Assembly (NCBI GenBank): GCA_038258425.1
Contig: JBBSPV010000005.1
Coordinates: 69,313 to 133,312 of the forward strand
Direction of reading: 5' to 3'
Length of the DNA stretch: 64,000 bases
Source of the DNA: DATLGB01 sp038258425
GTDB lineage: Bacteria > Actinomycetota > Thermoleophilia > Solirubrobacterales > Solirubrobacteraceae
Below the pieces are notes generated by a model, which saw only the letters and a list, made by a program, of their open reading frames with translations, ran no database searches and was not told the DNA's origin. Position 1 is the first letter of the stretch. Every line of letters begins with the position of its first letter. Shown here one piece after another: positions 51,871 to 60,928 of the stretch. The position numbers and the translations under genes were made by a program.

Positions 51871-54093
51871 GTGGCCCCTTCCCCCCAAGTCTCCCCGCAG
51901 AACCACCCGACCGCGCTGGACGGCCTGCTCGCCGCGACGGCGGCCCTGCGCTCGGGGCCGGACCTCCACCCGGCCCTGCGCGCCGTGGTGGGCACGCTCG
52001 CCGAGTCGCTCGGCTTCGCCACCGTCGCGCTGAACCTCTACCGGGCGGCGACGCACGACTTCGAGGTCGTCGTCGTGCACGGCTCCGCCCCGGCCCGGCG
52101 GGCGCTGCTGGGTACCACGTCGCCGGCCGAGGCGTGGGCGCCGCTGTTCGAGAGCCGCCTCGAGCGCCACGGCTGCTGGTTCGTCCCCGAGGGCGAGCTG
52201 GACTGGGGGGACGACTCGGTGGCCAGCTACGTCCCCGAGCTCGACGAGGACCCCGGCGACCCGGACTGCTGGCGCGCCGAGGACAGCCTGCTCGTCCCGC
52301 TGCGGGCCGCGGGCGGCAGCGTGCTCGGCGTCCTCTCCGTCGACGAGCCGCGCACGGGCCGGCGCCCCTCGGACCGCGAGCTGCAGGTCCTCGCCGCCGT
52401 CGCGGCCCAGGCCGGGCTGGTCATCGAGTCCGCCCAGGCCGCCCAGGTCGCGCGCCGCCACCGCGCGGACATGCAGGAGCTCTTGACCGTCGGCACCCGC
52501 ATGACCGCCGCCCGCTCCCAGGCCGACATCGCCGCCGCCGTGTGCGCCGGCATCCAGGGCGCGCTCGGCTTCGAGCGCGTCACGCTCGCGCTGTGCGACG
52601 CGGCGACGAGCGAGGTCAGCCCCGTGGGGGCCGTCGGCTGGCCGGGCGGAGCGCCGGCCGTGGGCTGGCCGGTCCCGGTCGACGACATCCAGCGGCTGCT
52701 CGAGCACGCCGACCCGGTGCACGGCTGCGCGCTGCTCTCCCGCGCCGAGGCGCACGCGCTCGTGCCCGAGTCGCTGCACGTCATCTACTCCTCCACCCAG
52801 AACGGTCGCGGCCCGCACGGCTGGGACCACCACTGGCTGCTCGTGCCGTTGCACGGCGAGGACGGCACGCTGCTCGGCGTCGTCTGGCCGGACGATCCGG
52901 TGGACCGGCTCCTGCCGACGCCGGAGCGGCTGCGGACCCTGCGGGCGTTCGCCAACCAGGCGTCCACCGCGCTCGAGGTCCTGCGCAGCTCGGAGCGGCT
53001 GCGCCACCTCGCCGAGCACGATCCGCTCACCGGCCTGCGCAACCGGCGCGGGCTGCACGACCAGATCCAGGCGACGATCGACGCCCATCCGGTCGACGGC
53101 GTCGCCGTGGTCGTCGCCGACGCCGACGCCTTCAAGCGCGTCAACGACGAGCTCGGCTACCACACGGGCGACGACACGCTGCGGGTGATCGCCACCACGG
53201 TCGGCGACGTGCTGCCGGCCGGCGGCTACGGCGCCCGGCTCGGCGGAGAGGAGTTCGCGCTCGTGCTCCCGGGATGCGGCGAGCCGCAGGCGCGCGCGGT
53301 CGCCGAGGCGCTGCGGCGCGGCGCGCGGGCGTGCGCGCCGGTGCCGTGGGGGCTGCGCCTGTCCGCCGGCGTCGCGGGCACCGGGTCGGGGCCGCGCGAC
53401 GCCGAGCGCCTGCTGCGCGCCGCGACGCGCGCGCTCGTCGCGGCCAAGCGGCTCGGCCGCGATCGCGTCGTCGCCTACGACGCCTCAACCATCGAGCCGC
53501 TGCTCGAGGCCCTGGGCCGCGAGGAGGTGCAGGACGACCACCACCTGGCTGCGGTGCTGCTGCTCGCCGAGACGCTCGACCTGCGCGACGCGGGCACGGC
53601 GCGGCACTCCCAGACCGTCGGGCGCTACGCGCGGGCCGTCGCGCACCGGCTCGGCTTCTCCGCCGCGCGGGTGGAGCGCATGCGCATCGCCGGGCTGCTG
53701 CACGACGTCGGCAAGCTCGCGGTGGCCGACGCGGTCCTGCACAAGCCGGGCGCGCTCGACGACGTCGAGCTCGCGGAGATCCGCCGTCATCCCGAGGTCG
53801 GCGCGCGGATCGTGGGCAACGCCGGCCTCGGCGACGTGGCGGAGTGGGTGCTCGCCCACCACGAGCACTGGGACGGCTCGGGCTACCCGCGTGGCCTGCG
53901 GGGCACGGCAATCCCCGTGGAGGCCCGGGTGCTCGCGGTCGCCGACGCCTACGAGGCGATGACCGCGCGACGCCCCTACCGCCCGACGCCGATGACCCCG
54001 GTCGAGGCGCAGCGCGAGCTGCGCCGCCACGCGGGCACGCAGTTCGACCCGGACGTCGTGGCGTGCGCCCTGGAGCTCGCCGAGTCGGGCTGA
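51871..54093 (+). CDS. GAF-GAF-GGDEF-HD-GYP c-di-GMP enzyme
   Basis: This 740-residue protein has two GAF-like sensor domains (about 20-165 and 175-370), a GGDEF domain (LRHLAEHDPLTGLRNRRG, ADADAFKRVNDELGYHTGDD, RLGGEEFALVLPG near 457-461) and an HD-GYP domain (GLLHDVGKLAV near 611, HHEHWDGSGYPRGL near 663). The GGEEF site is intact, there is no obvious RxxD inhibition site, and HD-GYP is also intact, so both synthesis and hydrolysis are possible. It sits between purE and purB. Start GTG 51871 follows GAGGGA by about 9 nt. Confidence 0.92.
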   Translation: MAPSPQVSPQNHPTALDGLLAATAALRSGPDLHPALRAVVGTLAESLGFATVALNLYRAATHDFEVVVVHGSAPARRALLGTTSPAEAWAPLFESRLERHGCWFVPEGELDWGDDSVASYVPELDEDPGDPDCWRAEDSLLVPLRAAGGSVLGVLSVDEPRTGRRPSDRELQVLAAVAAQAGLVIESAQAAQVARRHRADMQELLTVGTRMTAARSQADIAAAVCAGIQGALGFERVTLALCDAATSEVSPVGAVGWPGGAPAVGWPVPVDDIQRLLEHADPVHGCALLSRAEAHALVPESLHVIYSSTQNGRGPHGWDHHWLLVPLHGEDGTLLGVVWPDDPVDRLLPTPERLRTLRAFANQASTALEVLRSSERLRHLAEHDPLTGLRNRRGLHDQIQATIDAHPVDGVAVVVADADAFKRVNDELGYHTGDDTLRVIATTVGDVLPAGGYGARLGGEEFALVLPGCGEPQARAVAEALRRGARACAPVPWGLRLSAGVAGTGSGPRDAERLLRAATRALVAAKRLGRDRVVAYDASTIEPLLEALGREEVQDDHHLAAVLLLAETLDLRDAGTARHSQTVGRYARAVAHRLGFSAARVERMRIAGLLHDVGKLAVADAVLHKPGALDDVELAEIRRHPEVGARIVGNAGLGDVAEWVLAHHEHWDGSGYPRGLRGTAIPVEARVLAVADAYEAMTARRPYRPTPMTPVEAQRELRRHAGTQFDPDVVACALELAESG

Positions 54094-54129
54094 GCCCGGC
54101 CGCCGCTCGCGCCGGATACCGTCGGGCGC

Positions 54130-55449
54130 GTGATCGCCCGCTACACCCGTCCCGAGCTCGGGGCCGTCTGGACCGACGAGGCGCGCATGCGGGCCTGGCG
54201 CGACGTGGAGGTCGCCGCCGCCGAGGCGCTGCCGGAGGGCCCGACCGTGGACGACCTCGAAGCGATCCGGAGGACGACCTTCACCGTGGAGGCGGTCCGC
54301 GAGCGCGAGGCGGTGACCGACCACGACGTCGCGGCCTTCGTCGACGTCCTCAGCGCCTCGGCCGGCCCGGCCGGCCGCTGGATCCACTACGGCCTGACGT
54401 CCTCCGACGTGCTCGACACCGCCCTCGGGCTGCAGCTGCAGCGGGCGGCGATCCCGATCCTCGGCGGCGCCCGCGAGCTGGCGGACGCCCTGGCCCGGCG
54501 CGCGCGCGAGCACGCAGGCACGCTCACGGTCGGGCGCACCCACGGCGTCCACGCCGAGCCGACGTCGTTCGGGCTCAAGCTCGCCGGCTTCGCCTTCGAG
54601 GCCGACCGCAACCGCCGCCGGCTCGAGCACGCCTTCGCCCAGGTCGCGGTCGGGGCGATCTCCGGCGCGGTCGGCACCTACGCCTCGCACTCCCCCGCCT
54701 ACGAGGCGGCGGTGCTCGAGCGGCTCGGGCTGCGGGGGGAGCGGGTCTCGACCCAGGTCGTCCCCCGCGACCGCCACGCCGAGCTGCTGCAGGCCGTCGC
54801 GCTCGCGGGCGCGGGTCTCGAGCGCTTCGCGACGGAGATCCGGCACCTGCAGCGCACGGAGGTCCGCGAGGTCGAGGAGCCGTTCCGTGCCGGCCAGAAG
54901 GGCTCCAGCGCGATGCCCCACAAGCGCAACCCGATCACCACGGAGCGGCTCACCGGACTGGCCCGGGTGCTGCGGGGCTACGCCCAGGCCGGGGTGGAGG
55001 ACGTCGCGCTGTGGCACGAGCGCGACATCTCGCATTCCGGCGCCGAGCGGGTGATCCTGCCCGACGCCACCATCCTGCTCGACTACATGCAGGCGCTCGC
55101 GCTGCGCGTCGTGCACGGCATGGTCGTCCATCCGGAGCGCATGCGCCGCAACCTCGAGCTCACCTGCGGCGCGCTCTTCAGCCAGCGCGTGCTGCTCGCG
55201 CTCGTGGCCGGCGGGATGGCGCGCGACGACGCCTACCGGATCGTGCAGGAGCTCGCCCGGCGCGCGTGGGACGAGCAGACGCCACTGCGCGAGCTGCTGG
55301 CCGCGTCGCCGCACGCGGAGGGACTCGACCTCGATGCGCTGTTCGACTTTGCGCCCTACCTCCGGCACGTGCCGGAGGTCCTGGGGAGACTCGACGAGGT
55401 GACGTCCTCCGAAGGGCGGCGCTTGCCACAACCAAAGGACGAAACGTAG
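54130..55449 (+). CDS. purB: Adenylosuccinate lyase
   Basis: This 439-residue enzyme of the fumarase/aspartase superfamily has WIHYGLTSSDVLDTALGLQ, VGRTHGVHAEPTSFGLKLAG and the signature GSSAMPHKRNPITTERLTGL with the catalytic Ser loop. It acts at two steps of purine synthesis. GTG 54130 lies 7 nt after TACCGT (54117-54122), a leaderless start separate from the upstream c-di-GMP gene. Confidence 0.96.
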   Translation: MIARYTRPELGAVWTDEARMRAWRDVEVAAAEALPEGPTVDDLEAIRRTTFTVEAVREREAVTDHDVAAFVDVLSASAGPAGRWIHYGLTSSDVLDTALGLQLQRAAIPILGGARELADALARRAREHAGTLTVGRTHGVHAEPTSFGLKLAGFAFEADRNRRRLEHAFAQVAVGAISGAVGTYASHSPAYEAAVLERLGLRGERVSTQVVPRDRHAELLQAVALAGAGLERFATEIRHLQRTEVREVEEPFRAGQKGSSAMPHKRNPITTERLTGLARVLRGYAQAGVEDVALWHERDISHSGAERVILPDATILLDYMQALALRVVHGMVVHPERMRRNLELTCGALFSQRVLLALVAGGMARDDAYRIVQELARRAWDEQTPLRELLAASPHAEGLDLDALFDFAPYLRHVPEVLGRLDEVTSSEGRRLPQPKDET

Positions 55450-55451
55450 GT

Positions 55452-56558
55452 ATGGCCGACGTGCTCCTCATCCACGGCGACACGGCTCGCTCCATGGACC
55501 TCTTCCACTCCTTGCCGGTCCAGGTCGCCGACCCGTTCCTCTACGTCGAGCTCGGCGACCGGCGGATCGCCGTCGTCTCGCCGTTCGACCACGCCACGAT
55601 CCGCGCCGCGGATCCGCAGGTCGAGCTCATCGACCCCGAGGCCTACGGCCGGCGTGCTCTGATGGCCGAGAGCGGGGACTTCACGGCCGCCGACCTCGAG
55701 ACCGCCGCCCGGGCCGTCGCGGACCTCGGCCAGCACCGCGCGGTGGTGTCCTGGAACTTCCCCGTCGCGCTCGCCGACCGCCTGCGCGAGCGCGGCCTCG
55801 AGGTCGTCGTCGACCACGCGCGCTTCGAGCGCCGTCGCCGGGTCAAGAGCCCGGGCGAGCTCGAGGGTGTCCGTCGCGCCCAGGCGGCCGCGGACGCGGC
55901 GATGGGCGAGGCCGCGCGGCTCGTCCGCGCCCTGCCGGACGGGCTGACCGCCGAAGCGGTACGGGCGGCGATGCAGGCCGTCTGCGACGAGCGCGGGGCC
56001 GAGCTCGGCGGCGACGCGATCGTCGCGATCGGAGAGCAGGCCGCCGGCGGCCCCGAGTCCGGCACCGGGCCCGTGCTGCGCGGCGAGTGCGTCCTGATCG
56101 ACATCTGGCCGCGCGACCGGGCGTCGCGCTGCCACGCCGACATGACCCGGACCTTCGTGGGCGGTGGCGAGCCGCCGGAGCCCGAGCTGGCCGAGGACCA
56201 CGCGCTCGCTCGCGAGGCCCTGCGCCAGGTCGTGGAGCGCGTGCGCGCCGGCGCCCACGGCCGCGACCTGCACGACGTCTCCTCCGCCGTCTTCGAGGCA
56301 GCCGGCAAGCCGACGCTCCGCACCGCCGAGGGCACGCTGGCCGAGGGGTACAACCACGGCCTCGGCCACGGCGTCGGGCTCGAGGTCCACGAGGGGCCCG
56401 GGGTCGGCATCGCCGGGGAGCCGCTGGTCGCGGGTGACGTCATCGCGGTCGAGCCCGGCTGCTACCGGCCGGGCTTCGGCGGCGTGCGGCTCGAGGACCT
56501 GCTCCTCGTCACCGACGACGGGTGCGAGGTCCTGACGAACTTTCCGTATGAATTGTGA
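55452..56558 (+). CDS. M24 metallopeptidase (Xaa-Pro aminopeptidase-like)
   Basis: This 368-residue protein has an N-terminal creatinase-like domain (about 1-130) and a C-terminal pita-bread peptidase domain with the metal ligands: LIDIWPRD and HADMTRTFVGG (two Asp), GYNHGLGHGVGLEVHEGP (His), IAVEPGCYRPGFGGVRLEDL (two Glu). It probably removes N-terminal residues preceding Pro. It starts 2 bp after the purB stop and is co-transcribed with it. Confidence 0.88.
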   Translation: MADVLLIHGDTARSMDLFHSLPVQVADPFLYVELGDRRIAVVSPFDHATIRAADPQVELIDPEAYGRRALMAESGDFTAADLETAARAVADLGQHRAVVSWNFPVALADRLRERGLEVVVDHARFERRRRVKSPGELEGVRRAQAAADAAMGEAARLVRALPDGLTAEAVRAAMQAVCDERGAELGGDAIVAIGEQAAGGPESGTGPVLRGECVLIDIWPRDRASRCHADMTRTFVGGGEPPEPELAEDHALAREALRQVVERVRAGAHGRDLHDVSSAVFEAAGKPTLRTAEGTLAEGYNHGLGHGVGLEVHEGPGVGIAGEPLVAGDVIAVEPGCYRPGFGGVRLEDLLLVTDDGCEVLTNFPYEL

Positions 56559-56658
56559 CGGTTGGCGCTTGCCCGTCCAGCGACGGCGCGTCACGAAGCG
56601 CATGGAAGACGTGCGCAACGTGACGCGGCGTATCCGGCGACGGGTGCGAGCTGTGACG
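56555..56658. promoter_or_regulatory. Four GTGACG hexamers at about 3-helical-turn spacing
   Basis: GTGACG at 56555 and 56620 and 56653, and its reverse CGTCAC at 56589, start 34, 31 and 33 bp apart. The middle pair forms an inverted repeat (GCGTCAC and GTGACGC). They lie upstream of the purC operon, where no other gene is evident between 56559 and 56847. Confidence 0.4.
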
Positions 56659-56847
56659 ATGGCCCGATGACCAACGGCACCGGACGCACCGACCTCCACC
56701 TCGCGCTCGTCGGCGGCCGCCGGCGCCGGAGGCCGGTGGCGCTGCAGCCGAACATAGTGTCGGTCGCGCTGATCGGCGGGTCCGCGTCCGGGTCCCCGGC
56801 CCCGGTTGAGCGCGGCGGGATCCGGCCCCGTTGGTAGCGTCAACTCC

Positions 56848-57768
56848 ATGACCTCCGTCGCCGATCTCGAGCTGTTGGCCCGCGGCAAGGTGCGCGAGCT
56901 CTACGCGACCGGCGAGGACCTGCTGATGGTCGCCTCGGACCGGATCTCGACCTACGACGTCGTCCACCCGACGGAGATCGCCGACAAGGGCAAGGTCCTC
57001 ACGGGGATCTCCGCGCGCTGGTTCGACCTCACGCAGGACCTCGTCCCGAACCACGTGCTGTCCTATGCGGACGGCGTGCCGGAGGAGGTCCGCGGCCGCG
57101 CCGTGCGCGTCACCCGGCTGCGGATGCTGCCCGTGGAGTGCATCGTGCGCGGGTACATCACCGGGTCGGGCTGGAAGGACTACCAGGCCACCGGGCACGT
57201 CTCCGGGCTCGAGCTGCCGCCGGGCCTCGAGGAGTCCCAGCAGCTGCCCGAGCCGCTCTACACCCCGTCGACGAAGGCCGAGGTCGGCCACGACGAGGCG
57301 ATCGACTTCGAGCAGACGGTCCAGCTGCTCGGCGATCGCGGCCTCGCCGAGCGCGTCCGCGACGCGACGCTCGCCGTCTACGAGCGCGTCGCCGCCCACG
57401 CGCGCGAGCGCGGCATCCTCCTCGCCGACACGAAGCTCGAGTTCGGCCTCGACGCCGACGGCACGCTCGTGCTCGGCGACGAGGTCTGCACCCCGGACTC
57501 CTCCCGCTTCTGGCCCGCCGACGGCTACGAGCCCGGCCGCGCCCAGCCGTCCTTCGACAAGCAGTACGTGCGCGACTGGGCCTCGGGGACCGGCTGGGAC
57601 AAGGCGCCGCCCGCACCGCCCATCGACGAGGAGGTCGCCGCCCGCACCCGCGAGCTCTACGTCGAGGCCTACGAGCGGCTGACGGACGAGCCGTTCAGCG
57701 CCTGGCTGGAGCGGACGAGAAGCGCCGGCGAAGCCGCCCGCGATGGCGAGCGAAGCGAGACCGGATGA
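56848..57768 (+). CDS. purC: SAICAR synthetase
   Basis: This 306-residue enzyme has LLARGKVRELYATGEDLLMVASDRIS, ECIVRGYITGSGWKDYQATG, LLADTKLEFGLDADGTLVLGDEV and PDSSRFWPADGYEPGRAQPSFDKQYVRDW, the PurC set. It adds aspartate to CAIR. ATG 56848 follows TAGCGT (56835-56840) by 7 nt, a leaderless start for the purC-S-Q-L run. The last about 15 residues are a charged tail; the stop overlaps purS (ATGA). Confidence 0.96.
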   Translation: MTSVADLELLARGKVRELYATGEDLLMVASDRISTYDVVHPTEIADKGKVLTGISARWFDLTQDLVPNHVLSYADGVPEEVRGRAVRVTRLRMLPVECIVRGYITGSGWKDYQATGHVSGLELPPGLEESQQLPEPLYTPSTKAEVGHDEAIDFEQTVQLLGDRGLAERVRDATLAVYERVAAHARERGILLADTKLEFGLDADGTLVLGDEVCTPDSSRFWPADGYEPGRAQPSFDKQYVRDWASGTGWDKAPPAPPIDEEVAARTRELYVEAYERLTDEPFSAWLERTRSAGEAARDGERSETG

Positions 57769-58013
57769 GGGCGCGCGTGTTGATCCGCCCCAAGGCCGGC
57801 ATCCTGGACCCGCAGGGCCAGACCGTCGAGCGCGCCCTGCCGGCCCTCGGCTTCCACGGCGTCAGCGACGTGCACGTCGGCCGCCTGGTCGAGCTCGAGG
57901 TCACCGACCCGTCGCAGCTCGAGGCCATGTGCGAGCAGCTGCTGGCCAACCCGCTGATCGAGGACTACGACGTGGAAGTGCCTACCCAACCCCGCCCACC
58001 CGGCGCCCTGTGA
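57765..58013 (+). CDS. purS: Phosphoribosylformylglycinamidine synthase subunit PurS
   Basis: This 82-residue protein begins MRARVLIRPKAGILDPQGQTVERAL and has LGFHGVSDVHVGRLVELEV and CEQLLANPLIEDYDVEV, matching PurS. It bridges PurQ and small PurL in the FGAM synthase complex. It overlaps purC by 4 nt and purQ by 4 nt (GTGA), so the subunits are made together. Confidence 0.95.
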   Translation: MRARVLIRPKAGILDPQGQTVERALPALGFHGVSDVHVGRLVELEVTDPSQLEAMCEQLLANPLIEDYDVEVPTQPRPPGAL

Positions 58014-58672
58014 AACTCGGCGTCGTCGCCTTTCCCGGCACCTGTGACGACCGGGACGCGCTGGACGCCTGCGCCCGCGTGGGCGAGGCCGTGCCGCTCT
58101 GGCACGCGGACGCCGACCTGCACGGGGTGGACGCGGTCGTCGTCCCCGGCGGCTTCTCCTACGGCGACCACCTGCGCGTCGGTGCGGTCGCGCGCTTCTC
58201 CCCGGTGATGGCGGCCGTGGCCGCCTTCGCCCGCGACGGCGGACCGGTGCTCGGGATCTGCAACGGCTTCCAGATCCTCTGCGAGGCCGGGCTGCTCCCG
58301 GGCGCGCTGCTGCCCAACGTGTCCCTGCGCTTCGCCATGCGCCAGACGACGCTCGAGGTCCTCTCCCAGGCCTGCGACTGGACGCGCCCGCTCACCGTCG
58401 GCGAGCGGCTCTCCATCCCGGCCAAGCACACGTCGGGGCGCTACTTCGCCCCGGTGGAGACGCTGCGCGAGCTCGACGACGGTGGCCAGATCGTCCTGCG
58501 CTACGTCGAGGACCCGCTGCCCAACGGCTCGGTCGCCGACGTCGCGGGCGTCTGCAACGCCGCGGGCAACGTGCTCGGGCTCATGCCGCACCCGGAGCAC
58601 GCGGTGGACGAGCTGACGGGCTCCGCCGACGGGCTCAGGCTGTTCGCCGCGGTGAGCGCCGCGCTCGCATGA
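58010..58672 (+). CDS. purQ: Phosphoribosylformylglycinamidine synthase subunit PurQ
   Basis: This 220-residue class I glutamine amidotransferase has VVVPGGFSYGDHLRVGAVA, VLGICNGFQILCEAGLLPGALL with the nucleophile Cys, and NVLGLMPHPEHAV with the His/Glu pair. It supplies ammonia from glutamine to PurL. GTG 58010 overlaps purS, and its stop overlaps purL (ATGA). Confidence 0.96.
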   Translation: MKLGVVAFPGTCDDRDALDACARVGEAVPLWHADADLHGVDAVVVPGGFSYGDHLRVGAVARFSPVMAAVAAFARDGGPVLGICNGFQILCEAGLLPGALLPNVSLRFAMRQTTLEVLSQACDWTRPLTVGERLSIPAKHTSGRYFAPVETLRELDDGGQIVLRYVEDPLPNGSVADVAGVCNAAGNVLGLMPHPEHAVDELTGSADGLRLFAAVSAALA

Positions 58673-60861
58673 GCGCCTGGCGCGAGCTCGGGCTCACCGA
58701 CGACGAGTACGCGCTGATCGTCGGCAAGCTCGGCCGGGAGCCCAACGGGGTGGAGCTCGCGATGTTCAGCCTCATGTGGTCCGAGCACTGCTCCTACAAG
58801 CACTCCAAGCCGCTGCTGCGCACGCTGCCGACGGAGGGGCCGCGCGTGGTCATGGGTCCGGGCGAGAACGCCGGGGCGGTCGACGTCGGCGGCGGGTTGT
58901 CCTGCGCCTTCAAGGTCGAGTCGCACAACCATCCGAGCGCGGTCGAGCCGTTCCAGGGCGCGGCGACCGGCGTCGGCGGCATCCTGCGCGACATCTTCGC
59001 GGTCGGGGCGCGGCCCATCGCGGTGCTCGACTCGCTGCGCTTCGGCGAGCCGAGCTCGGACCGCACCCGCTACCTGCTCGAGCACGCCGTCGCCGGCATC
59101 GGCCACTACGGCAACTCGATCGGCGTGGCCAACGTCGGCGGCGAGATCTACTTCGAGGAGCCCTACGAGCAGAACTGCCTCGTCAACGCGATGTGCCTCG
59201 GGCTGATCGAGACGGACGCGCTGATCCGCTCGGCGGCGGCCGGGGTCGGGAACCAGCTCGTCCTCTTCGGTGCGCGCACGGGCCGGGACGGGATCGGCGG
59301 CGCCTCCGTGCTGGCCAGCGCCGAGCTCGGCGAGCTCGACGCCGGCAAGCGCCCGACGGTCCAGATCGGCGACCCCTTCGAGGAGAAGAAGCTGCTCGAG
59401 TGCTCCCTGGAGCTGCTGGCGGCCGGGCTGCTCGTCTCCCTGCAGGACCTCGGCGCGGCCGGCCTGACGTCCTCGGCGTCGGAGATGGCGTCCAAGGGCG
59501 AGGTCGGGCTCGACCTCGACGTGCGCCGGGTGCCGCTGCGCGAGGCCGACATGGAGCCCTTCGAGATCATGGTCTCCGAGTCCCAGGAGCGCATGCTCTG
59601 CGTCGTGGAACCCGACCGCGTCGAGGCCGTCCTCGCGCTGTGCGCGAAGTGGGAGGTCAACGGCACGGTGATCGGCGAGGTCACCGACTCGGGCCGCCTG
59701 CGCGTGCTCGACGAGGGCGCCGTCGTCGGCGACGTGCCGGTCGGCGCGCTCGTGGACGACTGCCCGGTCTACGAGCTCGAGCCCGCGCCGCCGGCCACGC
59801 CGATCTATCCCGCGCCCACCCGCACGCTCGAGGAGGGCCTGGACCCCGCCGCGACGCTCCTGGCGCTGCTGGGCTCGGCCAACCTCGCCTCCCGCCGCTG
59901 GGCCTTCCAGCAGTACGACTGGCTCGTCGGCTCGCGCACCGTGCGCCGGCCGGAGACGTGCGACGCGGCGGTGCTCGTCCTGGATCCCACCCCGCCCGCC
60001 GACCCGGACGCGCCCCGCCCCGGGCTCGCGGTGTCCATCGACGGCAACGGCCGCCGCGTCGCCTGCGACCCCTACCGGGGCGCCGTCGAGGCGGTCGTGG
60101 AGTGCAGCGCGAACCTCGCCTGCGCGGGCGCCGAGCCGCTCGGGATGACGAACTGCCTGAACTTCGGCAACCCCGAGAAGCCGCACATCGCCTGGCAGCT
60201 CACCCGGGCCATCGCCGGCCTCGCCGACGCCTGCACGGCGATGGGCGCGCCCGTGGTGGGCGGCAACGTCTCGCTCTACAACGAGTCCGGCGGCGGCCCG
60301 ATCTACCCGACGCCCGTGGTGGGGATGGTCGGCGAGCTGCCCGACGCGCGGGCCGCCGGCCAACTCGGGTGGGCCCGGGAGGGCGACGCCGTCGCGGTGG
60401 TGGCGGCCGCCGGCTGGGCCCCGGCCCTCGCCGGCGCCGAGCTCAGCAAGCTCCGCGGGCTGCCCCTGCCGTCCGAGCTGCCGGCCGCCGAGCTCGGCGA
60501 GCTGCACGCGCTGCACGCCGCGGTCCGTCAGGGCGTGCGCTCGGGCGTCATGCACTCCGCCCACGACGTCGCCGAGGGTGGGCTCGCCGTCGCGCTGGCC
60601 GAGTGCTGCCTCGCCTCCGGCCTCGGGGCCTCCGTCGACCTCGCGCCGCTGGCGCCGCACGGCGAGGCGGGACTGTTTGGGGAGGCGCCCGGGGCCTTCG
60701 TCGTCTCCGGCGCGCCGGAGACGCTGGCCGGCCTGGGCGCCGCGGCGACCGTGGTCGGGCTCGTCGGCGGGGTCTCGCTCGACGTCGCCGGGGCCTTCAC
60801 CCTGCCGGTCACCGAGCTGGTCCGCGTCCATGCCGCCGGGCTCGCCGACCTGCTGCCCTGA
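58669..60861 (+). CDS. purL: Phosphoribosylformylglycinamidine synthase subunit PurL (small form)
   Basis: This 730-residue enzyme is the small PurL: MFSLMWSEHCSYKHSKPLL, VVMGPGENAGAVDVGGG, FKVESHNHPSAVEPFQGAATG, GIGHYGNSIGVANVGGE and DLGAAGLTSSASEMASKG. It needs PurS and PurQ, both encoded immediately upstream, and forms FGAM. The whole run purC-purS-purQ-purL is linked by 4-nt overlaps. Confidence 0.97.
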   Translation: MSAWRELGLTDDEYALIVGKLGREPNGVELAMFSLMWSEHCSYKHSKPLLRTLPTEGPRVVMGPGENAGAVDVGGGLSCAFKVESHNHPSAVEPFQGAATGVGGILRDIFAVGARPIAVLDSLRFGEPSSDRTRYLLEHAVAGIGHYGNSIGVANVGGEIYFEEPYEQNCLVNAMCLGLIETDALIRSAAAGVGNQLVLFGARTGRDGIGGASVLASAELGELDAGKRPTVQIGDPFEEKKLLECSLELLAAGLLVSLQDLGAAGLTSSASEMASKGEVGLDLDVRRVPLREADMEPFEIMVSESQERMLCVVEPDRVEAVLALCAKWEVNGTVIGEVTDSGRLRVLDEGAVVGDVPVGALVDDCPVYELEPAPPATPIYPAPTRTLEEGLDPAATLLALLGSANLASRRWAFQQYDWLVGSRTVRRPETCDAAVLVLDPTPPADPDAPRPGLAVSIDGNGRRVACDPYRGAVEAVVECSANLACAGAEPLGMTNCLNFGNPEKPHIAWQLTRAIAGLADACTAMGAPVVGGNVSLYNESGGGPIYPTPVVGMVGELPDARAAGQLGWAREGDAVAVVAAAGWAPALAGAELSKLRGLPLPSELPAAELGELHALHAAVRQGVRSGVMHSAHDVAEGGLAVALAECCLASGLGASVDLAPLAPHGEAGLFGEAPGAFVVSGAPETLAGLGAAATVVGLVGGVSLDVAGAFTLPVTELVRVHAAGLADLLP

Positions 60862-60901
60862 CGCGCCGGCGTTCGTCACCTTTCGGGTCCGAACGCGCTG
60901 C

Positions 60902-60907
60902 TAGCCT
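60902..60907 (+). promoter_or_regulatory. TAGCCT -10 box before purF
   Basis: TAGCCT lies 21 nt before GTG 60929, giving a short leader of about 15 nt. It suggests purF has its own promoter although it follows purL by only 67 bp. Confidence 0.4.
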
Positions 60908-60928
60908 CGCTGGCGTCCCCGGGTTCTC

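Noticed and set aside
51849..56558. 1569-codon frame spanning the c-di-GMP gene and purB before the M24 peptidase
   Set aside because: Only its last 368 residues match a protein family; the rest is an out-of-frame reading of two well-supported genes.
56667..56837. Short ORF of 56 codons starting MTNGTGRTDL before purC
   Set aside because: Arg-rich low-complexity composition, no SD or leaderless box, and overlap with the purC promoter region.
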